Shown in pieces: positions 1-6,825 of a DNA stretch of 10,924 nucleotides (the stretch's first letter is position 1; each line of letters opens with the position of its first letter). Origin of the DNA: an uncultured Lachnospiraceae bacterium (GTDB lineage: Bacteria; Bacillota; Clostridia; Lachnospirales; Lachnospiraceae); the NCBI GenBank assembly GCA_905201915.1, contig CAJKQE010000074.1:1-10924 (forward strand), read 5' to 3'. The notes beneath the pieces were generated by a model. It was given only the letters and a program-made list of their open reading frames with translations, was not told where the DNA came from and ran no database searches. Both the position numbers and the translations under genes were made by a program.

Positions 1-1
1 C

Positions 2-298
2 ACCCTGATGACCTATCTGGAAGATGGTCATTGCAGTTTATCCAACAATCTTAGCGAGAATGCAATCAGACCATTCACTGTTGGTCGGAGGAACTGGCTG
101 TTCAGTGCCAGTCCGAAGGGAGCGGCCTCTAGTGCTATTGTGTATACAATGGTTGAGATGGCAAAAGCGAATGACCTGAATACCTACAAATATCTGACAT
201 ACCTCTTATCACAGCGGCCAGACGCTAAAATGTCAGATGAACAGCTGGAACAGCTTGCCCCATGGAGCGAGACTGCGAAAGCGAACTGTCAAAACTAA
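2..298 (+). CDS. IS66-family transposase, C-terminal part (5' end outside window)
   Basis: This is the last 98 residues of an IS66-type DDE transposase, open at the window edge and ending in TAA at 296-298. The segment NNLSENAIRPF followed by GRRNWLFSAS is the hallmark around the third catalytic acid (the Glu of SEN) in this family. The tail, with YLTYLLSQRP and a final APWSE motif, is the conserved IS66 C-terminal domain. No frameshift is visible, so the copy may be intact upstream. The reading frame is followed by a hairpin and then by the element's terminal inverted repeat ending at 376. A second IS66 C-terminus at the other window edge has the same tail pattern (HRPDKDMTDEQL, APWSE) but differs at many residues. 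The two are therefore different elements, not duplicate copies. Family assignment is firm; activity cannot be judged. Confidence 0.93.
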   Translation, partial: TLMTYLEDGHCSLSNNLSENAIRPFTVGRRNWLFSASPKGAASSAIVYTMVEMAKANDLNTYKYLTYLLSQRPDAKMSDEQLEQLAPWSETAKANCQN

Positions 299-310
299 AC
301 ATAGAGCAAA

Positions 311-341
311 ACGCTTGCATCTATCATTTTGGTGCAAGCGT
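311..341 (+). terminator. Hairpin after the left IS66 transposase
   Basis: ACGCTTGCA at 311-319 and TGCAAGCGT at 333-341 form a perfect 9-bp stem with a 13-nt loop, starting 12 bases after the transposase stop codon. It is not followed by a clear T-run, so termination is possible but unproven. The right-hand IS66 copy has a different hairpin in the equivalent position, which supports a role at the 3' end of these elements. Confidence 0.5.
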
Positions 342-352
342 GATTCATGGGC

Positions 353-376
353 AGCGTAGCAATATTTTGCGCTTAC
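353..376. repeat. IS66 terminal inverted repeat (left element, inner end)
   Basis: Read on the minus strand this end starts GTAAGCGC, the GTAA start usual for IS66-family ends. Its 24 bases match the right-hand IS66 end (10717-10740) at about 18 positions, including the shared GTAAGCGC and AATATT blocks. The element therefore ends at 376. The outer partner repeat lies outside the window, so the expected 8-bp target duplication cannot be tested. Confidence 0.82.
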
Positions 377-432
377 GTATAATGCTTCCCTGGTATTTCA
401 AACAGGATAATAATCTATGCATTTTCTGCACG

Positions 433-465
433 AAAAAATGAGGAATGGAGTCGAACCATTCCCCA
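433..465 (-). terminator. Intrinsic terminator of the minus-strand operon
   Basis: On the minus strand TGGGGAATGG and CCATTCCTCA form a 10-bp stem with one G-U pair and a 7-nt loop (TTCGACT), followed at once by six T residues (438-433). It is the only convincing terminator downstream of the operon and faces the right way. The loop and stem resemble a tRNA T-arm, but no acceptor partner or other tRNA arms are present. Confidence 0.75.
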
Positions 466-535
466 CTTGCTACAGGATTTCTCCTGACACCGTAGTGACT
501 GTGCCAACTTCGTGCCCACTGGGCACAAGGTTGAT
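466..535 (-). other. Hairpin-rich segment before the terminator
   Basis: Two further hairpins precede the terminator on the minus strand. GTGCCC/GGGCAC (512-526) is a 6-bp stem with a 3-nt loop. CAGGA-GAAA-TCCTG (486-473) is a 5-bp stem closed by a GNRA-type GAAA tetraloop. A second GGCAC copy (505-501) could pair with the GTGCC of the first stem instead, giving an alternative fold. There is no open reading frame here. It may be the structured 3' end of the operon mRNA, a small RNA, or a relic of an inserted element. No known RNA family was recognised. Confidence 0.4.
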
Positions 536-600
536 TGTATTATTCTTCATTTCCTAATGATATTGGTTCTTTCTTTGTTTTCTTGTTTTTAGATATCATC

Positions 601-792
601 TTATGACCTGTATAAATAGTACTGGAAATCTGGAAATGGAATATCCTTCTTTTTAATATTTTTCTGAGGATAAAAAAGTAATTCCACCTCTTTTGGTGGC
701 ATCATCTGGAGTTCTTCAATCGGAATTCCTCCCGCGTGATAACGTTCCATAATCAAAGATAATGTTCCGGATCCAATCTTATACCGATCCAT
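601..792 (-). pseudogene. IS21-family IstA transposase remnant (N-terminal fragment)
   Basis: This 63-codon reading frame looks like the start of an IS21-type IstA protein. A helix-turn-helix remnant (GSGTLSLIMERYHAGG) is followed by EELQMMPPKEVELLFYP, a basic linker and the PDFQYY block that precedes the catalytic core in this family. Full IstA proteins are several hundred residues, and no DDE core follows, so this is a truncated relic. It starts 23 bases after the YitT stop codon with no IS end or convincing ribosome-binding site in between. The fragment therefore arrived by rearrangement and now sits in the 3' part of the operon transcript. The family call is from remembered sequence pattern and is moderate; a small unrelated protein is the alternative. 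Confidence 0.5.
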
Positions 793-815
793 GCTAGAAC
801 TTCTTAATTTTTATA

Positions 816-1670
816 TTATATTGGCTTGAATCCTTTTCCACGCACTTCATTCGATTCCATTGTAACAAGAAACGCTGATGAATCTACTTTCTTTACAGCT
901 TCTTGAATCGTATGCATTTCTTTATTGTTACATGCACACATTAATACTTCTTTTTCACGTCCTGTATAACTTCCTTCTGCTTTAATCAAAGTTGCCCCTC
1001 GTTGTGATAGTTCATCAATTTTTGCCGCAATTTGTGGTCCCTTTTCTGTTACAATCAAAGCAAGTTTTCCAGCATCAACGCCATACATTAACTTATCTAC
1101 GACAAATGATAGAATATACGTTCCAATTAATCCATAAATAATCTTATCAATGTTTCCACGCATCAGAATTCCACCAATAATTACAATAATAAAATCCATA
1201 ACAATGATAATTTTTCCTACAGAAATATGTGGCTTTGCCTTGTGTATTGCCATCAAAACAAAATCTGCTCCACCTGTAGAGGTATCTCTCATGTAAATTA
1301 ATGCATATCCGATTCCTGAGAATACACTCATACAAATACAAGATAACATCATATCACCTTGGTAAACCGGGAACAATGGAACAACCCAGTCCATCAGTAT
1401 ATTAGAAATTAACATTGTCTTTATTGATCTTAAAAAAAATTGTTTTCCCAACAACTTGTAACAAATTAAAATAATTGGAATATTCAAAATTGTCGTCATT
1501 GTACCAATTGGAATTTTCCAAAAATAATAAAACACGATTGCAATACCGGATATACCTGCTACCGGAAATCCAGATGCCACTGCAAAATTATAGACTCCAA
1601 TCGCAATGAAACAACCACCTACAATATCAAGTAAAATATCAATTAAAAATGTCTTTGCCTTTGATTTCAA
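816..1670 (-). CDS. YitT-family membrane protein (DUF2179 C-terminal domain)
   Basis: This is a 284-residue membrane protein of the YitT family, whose biochemical function is not established. The first about 190 residues hold some six hydrophobic segments and the family motif STGGADF. The soluble tail (KLALIVTEKGPQIAAKI through EVRGKGF) is the DUF2179 domain typical of the family, and its length is normal. I chose the TTG start at 1670 because AGGGAGGAA lies 8 bases upstream. The in-frame ATG at 1721 would add 17 polar residues, overlap the GH42 gene by 25 bases and has no Shine-Dalgarno sequence. It lies 26 bases downstream of the GH42 stop codon with no terminator between, so it is probably the last working gene of the operon. 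A role in moving a product or substrate of the pathway is possible but has no direct support. Confidence 0.88.
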   Translation of the reverse strand: MKSKAKTFLIDILLDIVGGCFIAIGVYNFAVASGFPVAGISGIAIVFYYFWKIPIGTMTTILNIPIILICYKLLGKQFFLRSIKTMLISNILMDWVVPLFPVYQGDMMLSCICMSVFSGIGYALIYMRDTSTGGADFVLMAIHKAKPHISVGKIIIVMDFIIVIIGGILMRGNIDKIIYGLIGTYILSFVVDKLMYGVDAGKLALIVTEKGPQIAAKIDELSQRGATLIKAEGSYTGREKEVLMCACNNKEMHTIQEAVKKVDSSAFLVTMESNEVRGKGFKPI

Positions 1671-1676
1671 TGTGAG

Positions 1677-1685
1677 TTCCTCCCT
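1677..1685 (-). promoter_or_regulatory. Ribosome-binding site deciding the YitT start
   Basis: AGGGAGGAA on the minus strand lies between the GH42 stop codon and the TTG at 1670, at ideal spacing. It is the main reason to prefer TTG 1670 over ATG 1721. Confidence 0.75.
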
Positions 1686-1696
1686 ATTACGGAATC

Positions 1697-3730
1697 TTAT
1701 TTCTTTTTCATCACAATGCATTGATATGTTTGCAGTTTTATTGAACCTGTAAGGATTTCATCAGTAATCAAATTTGTATAACATTCATTCAAAACCATCT
1801 TCACAGGATGTCTGTTAAAATTCTGAAGAAAATACACATCATCTTTCTGTTCTTTTCCACTTCTTTTTGAAACAGTAACTCCATAAGGTAATGTTTCCGT
1901 CAGATTTGCTTCCACATTTGCTTCCTCAATTACATCGCCCAAAAATTCTTTCAAAAATTCCAGATCTGGTTGAACAGCAACATAATAAGCTTTTCCTTTG
2001 CCATACGCATTTTCTGTAATTGCTGGAGTATTTACATTGTAATCTTGCAAGTATGTTCCCAACGGCTTTGCAGTTTGAAGTGTCACAACTTCTCTTAACA
2101 CACCGGCTTTATATACATCGTCTTTATAGGAGAAAGTATTTGGAAAATATTCATTCCCAACATCAATCTCATCAACTGATAATCCTAGCAATCTCTCATG
2201 TGGTCTCTCTCCAATAAAACATAAATCTGTTTCATCTACAACTCCACTCCAATAAGTTGTTACATATATTCCACCTGCTTCCACATATGCTTCTACTTTA
2301 TGAATATACTCTTTTTTATGCAAGTACAAGGTCGGAGCAACCACAAGCTGATAATCTAACAACTCTCGATCCATGGAAATTATATCAACTTCAATTCCTT
2401 TTTCCCAAAAAACCCGATAATATTTTAAAAGTTCTTCCGTATAATCAAATTTTCTCGATATTGCTTGTGCGTCAGAAAGAGCCCACCAATTTTCCCAATC
2501 CATAATAATAGCTACCTTCGCCCTATTACATGTACTTAGTATTTGACTGCTTAGCTTTTCTAGATCTTTGCCAATCCAAGCAACTTCTTGAAAAACTCTA
2601 TTCTTTTCTGACCCATCATGATCAACAACCGCTCCATGAAACTTTTCACTCGATCCTCTGCTTTTTCTCCATTGAAAATAAAGAACACTATTCGAACCTA
2701 ACGCAATTGCCTGCATTGAAGATAAGTAATTCATCCCCGGTCTTTTTACATTATTTTCCTCATCCCAATTCACAAGTGATGGTGTTGATTCCATCATCAA
2801 AAATGGCTTCTTCTGAAATCCTCTCATCTGGTTATGCATAAAGGCTGCCCACACAGCAATCGGTACTTCATCTTCTTTTGTATGCCAACTCGGATAAGAG
2901 TCCCAAGAAATCACATCCAACTCCTCTGCCCATTTATCATAATCCAATGGTGAAAAATACATCATCATGTTTGTTGTAACTGGAAGATCCGAATATGTTT
3001 TAACAGCTCGAATCTCTTCTCTACAAAAGTCCTGTAACTGTTCGCTCACAAATCTTTTCCAGTCCAATTTCAAACCGTGTAATTCATCCTCTCCCCTCGG
3101 AGAAGGTGAATGAATCTGTTCCCAATCGGTATAAGTATGACTCCAAAACGCACTCCACCATGCATGATTCAATACATCCAATGTTTTGTATTTTTTTTTC
3201 AACCATTTCCGAAATGCTTTTTGACATTCTTCGCAATGACAAGAAGCATCCCTAAAATTTCCTCCGTATTCGTTTGATATATGCCAAAGAATTACTCCTG
3301 GATGTTTTCCAAAGCGTTCTGATAATTTCAAATCCAACTTTCTAGTTTTTTCTCTCATAACAGCAGACGTGTAACAAAAATTATGCCTTTTTCCTGGTAA
3401 ATTCTGTATCCCGTTTTCATCTGTCTGCATTACTTCAGGATATTTTTGAGTCATCCAATTTGGCATTGCACCTGTTGGTGTAGCTAGATTTGTATAGATG
3501 CCATTGTCATATAAACGGTTAATAATTTCTTCTAAATAGTCAAACTGATATTTTCCTTCTTCTGGCTCTAAAAATGCCCACGAAAATATTCCTAGTGAAA
3601 CATTATTTACATGCGCTAATTTCATTAACCGGATATCCTCTTCAAGAATATCCGGTCTATCTAACCATTGTTCAGGATTATAATCTCCACCATGCAGAAG
3701 ACCTGGCATATTTATTTTTTTATATTCCAT
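1697..3730 (-). CDS. GH42 beta-galactosidase, cytoplasmic
   Basis: This 677-residue glycoside hydrolase of family 42 hydrolyses terminal beta-galactosides with retention. The N-terminal TIM barrel opens with HGGDYNPEQW (13-22). The acid/base is Glu154 in WHISNEYGG and the nucleophile is Glu314 in FLMMESTPS. Cys119, Cys164, Cys166 and Cys169 match the zinc cluster known in this family. The trimerisation domain (about 390-590) and a small C-terminal beta domain follow, and length is normal. There is no signal peptide, so it acts on imported substrate. It starts 31 bases after the second permease, with AAAGGGA upstream of the ATG, inside an fructosamine-type operon. That context suggests it removes galactose from a galactosylated Amadori compound such as lactulosyllysine. 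Lactose, lactulose or other galactosides remain possible, and some GH42 enzymes act on alpha-L-arabinopyranosides. Family and catalytic residues are certain; the substrate is inferred. Confidence 0.96.
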   Translation of the reverse strand: MEYKKINMPGLLHGGDYNPEQWLDRPDILEEDIRLMKLAHVNNVSLGIFSWAFLEPEEGKYQFDYLEEIINRLYDNGIYTNLATPTGAMPNWMTQKYPEVMQTDENGIQNLPGKRHNFCYTSAVMREKTRKLDLKLSERFGKHPGVILWHISNEYGGNFRDASCHCEECQKAFRKWLKKKYKTLDVLNHAWWSAFWSHTYTDWEQIHSPSPRGEDELHGLKLDWKRFVSEQLQDFCREEIRAVKTYSDLPVTTNMMMYFSPLDYDKWAEELDVISWDSYPSWHTKEDEVPIAVWAAFMHNQMRGFQKKPFLMMESTPSLVNWDEENNVKRPGMNYLSSMQAIALGSNSVLYFQWRKSRGSSEKFHGAVVDHDGSEKNRVFQEVAWIGKDLEKLSSQILSTCNRAKVAIIMDWENWWALSDAQAISRKFDYTEELLKYYRVFWEKGIEVDIISMDRELLDYQLVVAPTLYLHKKEYIHKVEAYVEAGGIYVTTYWSGVVDETDLCFIGERPHERLLGLSVDEIDVGNEYFPNTFSYKDDVYKAGVLREVVTLQTAKPLGTYLQDYNVNTPAITENAYGKGKAYYVAVQPDLEFLKEFLGDVIEEANVEANLTETLPYGVTVSKRSGKEQKDDVYFLQNFNRHPVKMVLNECYTNLITDEILTGSIKLQTYQCIVMKKK

Positions 3731-3761
3731 TTCTAATCCCTTTCTTTATAGATATCATTTA

Positions 3762-4571
3762 TTATTTTACAGCTCCAGTAATACCTTCTGCAAAATTCTT
3801 CTGTAAAATAAAGAATACTAAGGCGGTAGGCAATGTACATATTAAGACTGCCAACATAAGCATTCCATAGTCTGTTACATATCCCTCTGTCAGATTTGCT
3901 ACAACCATTGGCATTGTCATGCTCTTGGATTGTGTCATAATTACTTTCGGCCACATATAACTATTCCAAGCATTCATAAATGTAATAGTCATAGCCGCTG
4001 CATATGTTGATTTCATTGTAGGAATAAACATCTGAAAGAAGATTCTAATTTCCGAAAGTCCATCTAATCTGGCAGCTTCAATAATATCACGAGGAAATGA
4101 TCTTGCACTCTGCCGAAACATCATGATTAAAAATGGGGTTGATACCGTTGGTAAAATGAATCCCAACGTACTATTTAACATTTTCATTTTTGCAACCATC
4201 TGAAACAATGGGACCAATATCGTAATAAATGGAACCATCATTGCAAGAAGAATCACACCCATCACGGCATCTTTTGCTTTATCATGATAAATTTCAAATC
4301 CATATCCTGCCAAGGAACATATCACCATCGAAACTATTGTAAGTAATATTGCATATTTAAATGAATTGACCAATGCAGCCCCTACATCTTGATTTGCCAG
4401 CAGATTTTTCAAGTTTTCTCCCAAATGAGAGCCAAACGATAATACGCCTTTTGATACATCCACACTTTTGTTTGTGGATGCACTTACCATCCAGTACAAA
4501 GGAAATACTGAAATAAAAGTAACCAAAATCAAGAATGCATACATTCCTATATTTTTCATCTTTTTAATCAC
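3762..4571 (-). CDS. CUT1-type ABC sugar transporter permease (MalG-like, FrlM-type)
   Basis: This is an inner-membrane permease of the binding-protein-dependent sugar ABC family, the second of the pair in this operon. It has about six membrane segments, starting with YAFLILVTFISVFPLYWMV. Near residues 165-185 it carries the EAA loop (EAARLDGLSEIRIFFQMFIP) that docks the ATPase. Length (269 residues) and the short N-terminus are typical of MalG-type subunits. I chose GTG 4571: GGGTGGGTGAT (4586-4576) lies just upstream at correct spacing, whereas the in-frame GTG at 4580 has no room for a ribosome-binding site. The start lies inside the end of the upstream permease gene, so the two are translationally coupled. 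No ATPase gene lies in the window. As in Bacillus subtilis frl and many CUT1 systems, a shared MsmX/UgpC-type ATPase encoded elsewhere probably drives it. Confidence 0.92.
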   Translation of the reverse strand: MIKKMKNIGMYAFLILVTFISVFPLYWMVSASTNKSVDVSKGVLSFGSHLGENLKNLLANQDVGAALVNSFKYAILLTIVSMVICSLAGYGFEIYHDKAKDAVMGVILLAMMVPFITILVPLFQMVAKMKMLNSTLGFILPTVSTPFLIMMFRQSARSFPRDIIEAARLDGLSEIRIFFQMFIPTMKSTYAAAMTITFMNAWNSYMWPKVIMTQSKSMTMPMVVANLTEGYVTDYGMLMLAVLICTLPTALVFFILQKNFAEGITGAVK

Positions 4572-5457
4572 GTTTATCACCCACCCTCATTTGTATAAAT
4601 GCTAATACTGCAACCAACAGTAATATAAAGAAGGACATCGCTGCTGCATATCCAAAATTCGGCACATACTTAAAACATAAATTATATATGTAATGTGACA
4701 TAGAGATTGAAGCATTCGCAGGACCTCCATCGGTCAAGTTAATTGATTCATCAAATAACTGTAATGTTCCATTTGTTGACATTATTGCTGTCAACAAGAT
4801 AGTTGGTTTTAATAATGGAACAGTAATCTTAAAAAATGTCTGTATTGCTGATGCTCCATCAATTTTTGCAGCTTCGTATACTGAATATTCAATGTTTTGC
4901 AATCCAGAAAGGAAAAATACCATATTATATCCTGTCCATCTCCACAAAAGAGCCAATATGATAACCATTTTTGCCGCAAATGGTTGTGTCAAAAAATTAT
5001 ATGGTTTATCCAAAATTCCCAAATTCACTAGAACATAATTTACTAATCCATCATTTGCAAACAAAGACCGAAAAATAATTGAGTACGCAACCAATGAAGT
5101 TGTACACGGCAAAAAAATCATTGTTCGGAAAAATCCTTTAAACCGTAAGTCTTTTTTATTTAGAATACAAGCTAACACCATCGCTACTACAAGCATAATG
5201 GGCACTTGAAGAATGAAATAAAAAAATGTGTTTTTTATTGACTGAATAAATACATCATCTTGAAACAATCTGATGTAATTTGTAAATCCAGCCATCTGCA
5301 TATTTCTACCTTTCCCTGTCTGAAAAGATAAAACTAACGCTTTGATCATTGGCCAAAAACTAAACACCGCAATCAAAAATGTTGCTGGTGCCAAAAAAGC
5401 CCATCCTGTTAAATTATGCTTTTTTTCCAACGTCATTTTTCTTGGTTTGTTAGACAC
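4564..5457 (-). CDS. CUT1-type ABC sugar transporter permease (MalF-like, FrlN-type)
   Basis: This 297-residue inner-membrane permease is the partner of the downstream one. A cytoplasmic lysine-rich start (MSNKPRKMTLEKK) is followed by the first membrane segment (GWAFLAPATFLIAVFSFWP), typical of MalF/UgpA-type subunits, and about five more segments. The EAA loop is at 195-215 (EAAKIDGASAIQTFFKITVP). DGGPANAS near 243-250 is a familiar conserved loop of the family. Translation starts at GTG 5457, preceded by AGGAGGAG. It lies 71 bases after the binding-protein gene, with a stable hairpin in the gap. Its last codons overlap the next permease gene. With the lipoprotein and second permease it forms an importer for a small glycoside. 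CUT1 systems favour di- and oligosaccharide-sized ligands, consistent with a galactosylated fructosamine. Confidence 0.93.
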   Translation of the reverse strand: MSNKPRKMTLEKKHNLTGWAFLAPATFLIAVFSFWPMIKALVLSFQTGKGRNMQMAGFTNYIRLFQDDVFIQSIKNTFFYFILQVPIMLVVAMVLACILNKKDLRFKGFFRTMIFLPCTTSLVAYSIIFRSLFANDGLVNYVLVNLGILDKPYNFLTQPFAAKMVIILALLWRWTGYNMVFFLSGLQNIEYSVYEAAKIDGASAIQTFFKITVPLLKPTILLTAIMSTNGTLQLFDESINLTDGGPANASISMSHYIYNLCFKYVPNFGYAAAMSFFILLLVAVLAFIQMRVGDKRD

Positions 5458-5483
5458 AAAAACTCCTCCTCTCTATCCATAAG

Positions 5484-5508
5484 GGGGATGGTTCTACATT
5501 CCATCCCC
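5484..5508 (-). promoter_or_regulatory. Intercistronic hairpin between binding protein and permease genes
   Basis: GGGGATGG (5508-5501 on the minus strand) and CCATCCCC (5491-5484) form a perfect 8-bp GC-rich stem with a 9-nt loop. It can be extended by two A-U pairs past a bulge. No T-run follows; the next bases lead into the permease ribosome-binding site. It therefore looks like an mRNA stabiliser or processing site that raises binding-protein expression relative to the permeases, as known for other ABC operons, rather than a full terminator. Confidence 0.7.
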
Positions 5509-5528
5509 TTGTATAATAGGAATCTCTC

Positions 5529-6809
5529 TTACTGTCCCATATTAAAATTAACAGTATCTTCCGCTTTTTTAAGCTCTTCCTCTAAATCTGCACCATTTGT
5601 AATATTTGTTGTCGCAACAGAGATTGCGTCTCTTGCTTCATGGAAATATGGTCCCGTAATAATAGAAGGAACTTTTGTTGAATAGTCAACTATTTTTTCA
5701 AACACTGCATCACCAGAGAAAAATTCATTCGGTACTGCATATGCATCAGAATCTCCTGCTGGTGTCCATGTAGCAATTGCTCCACAAGAGAGAATATTAT
5801 CATATAACTCTGTACTTCCAGCAAATGTAGACGCAAGAAAATCTTCTGCTAACTCTACGTTTCCACAATTCCCTGAGATTGCCCAGGAAGAACCTCCAAT
5901 ATTTGAATAGTTTGTGGCACCCTTTACATTTGTAAGTTTTGGAATATTTGTAATAGCCCATTTTCCAGACTGATCCTCAGCTGTCTGAATTGTTCCCATA
6001 ATCCAACACCCATTAATCACACCTGCAACTTCACTGTTCAACATTGTGCCAGTGTATTCATCCCAGTTATTTACTTCCTGTAACACACCTGAATCTTTCA
6101 TTTTACAATATGTATCAATTACCTTCTTCAAAGTGTCATTTTTTGCAATATTCGTTGTTCCATCTTCATTAAACAAAGATGCTCCTGCAGACTGTAACAT
6201 CATCGTAAGCAAATCACATTCGCCTGCTAACGTTGTCAATAATGGTTTTCCTGTTTTTTCCAGTACTACTTTGCCTTTTTCAACCCACTCATCCCAAGTA
6301 ATATCTGTAAAATCTTCTAAAGTCATTCCAGCTTCTTGCAAAATATCTGTACGATAACAAGCAATTGCTGCTCCGTTGTCAAAAGGCACTCCATAGTGTT
6401 TTCCATCTACAACAGAAAAATCTGTTTTACCAGAAGCAAATTCTGAAAAATCAATTTTCTTTTCAGAAATTTCTGTAAATACATCTGGATAAGATATTAC
6501 ATTTTTTTGGAATGCATGGTCTTGCATCAAAAAAATATCTGGCAATGTGCTTAGATCTCCTGATGTACCAGCCGTAGTAAGTCTAGACTGTACATCTACA
6601 TCTCCAACTTCGACAATATCAATTTTCACATCTTGATGATCTTCTTGATAAATTTTTGCAGCTTCTTCCATTGCAAAAATATTAAATGTTTTGTCCCAAC
6701 ACCATACTGTAATTGTATTATCGTCTTTTTTGTCCCCTGAACCTCCGCATGCTGCAATACCCATTGCCATCGTAGCTATCAATAAAATTGCCACTATTTT
6801 TTTTCCCAT
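5529..6809 (-). CDS. ABC transporter substrate-binding lipoprotein (family 1, FrlO-type)
   Basis: This 426-residue extracellular sugar-binding protein is anchored to the membrane as a lipoprotein. The signal peptide is MGKKIVAILLIATMAMGIAAC, with lipobox IAAC and the lipidated Cys at 21, followed by a Gly/Ser/Asp linker. The body fits the SBP family 1 fold: TITVWCWDKTFNIFAMEEAAKIYQ at the start, a VPFDNGAAIACYRTDIL hinge region near 141-157, and GSSWAISGNCGN near 300. Aromatic residues typical of sugar-binding pockets are present. Length is close to the B. subtilis fructosamine-binding FrlO. It starts 16 bases after the kinase stop codon with AAGGAG upstream, and is followed by a stabilising hairpin, as expected for the most abundant subunit. 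The ligand cannot be read from sequence; operon context points to a fructosamine, probably galactosylated. Confidence 0.94.
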   Translation of the reverse strand: MGKKIVAILLIATMAMGIAACGGSGDKKDDNTITVWCWDKTFNIFAMEEAAKIYQEDHQDVKIDIVEVGDVDVQSRLTTAGTSGDLSTLPDIFLMQDHAFQKNVISYPDVFTEISEKKIDFSEFASGKTDFSVVDGKHYGVPFDNGAAIACYRTDILQEAGMTLEDFTDITWDEWVEKGKVVLEKTGKPLLTTLAGECDLLTMMLQSAGASLFNEDGTTNIAKNDTLKKVIDTYCKMKDSGVLQEVNNWDEYTGTMLNSEVAGVINGCWIMGTIQTAEDQSGKWAITNIPKLTNVKGATNYSNIGGSSWAISGNCGNVELAEDFLASTFAGSTELYDNILSCGAIATWTPAGDSDAYAVPNEFFSGDAVFEKIVDYSTKVPSIITGPYFHEARDAISVATTNITNGADLEEELKKAEDTVNFNMGQ

Positions 6810-6825
6810 TTGTTATATTCTCCTT

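Noticed and set aside
439..465. tRNA-like T-arm (GGTTCGACTCC) on the minus strand
   Set aside because: No acceptor, D or anticodon arm can be built around it, and the stem is longer than 5 bp and followed by a U-run. A terminator explains it better.
540..600. Small minus-strand frame of about 19 codons (starting MISKNKKTKK) just after the IstA remnant
   Set aside because: No convincing ribosome-binding site and lysine-rich low-complexity content. It may be a frameshifted scrap of the same relic, but cannot be supported as a gene.
2020..2841. Plus-strand open frames inside the GH42 gene
   Set aside because: They are opposite-strand shadows of a gene with clear catalytic motifs and have no coding signals of their own.
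5484..5508. Intrinsic terminator after the binding-protein gene
   Set aside because: No T-run follows the stem, and the permease genes downstream have no promoter of their own that I can see. Treated as a stabiliser or partial attenuator.
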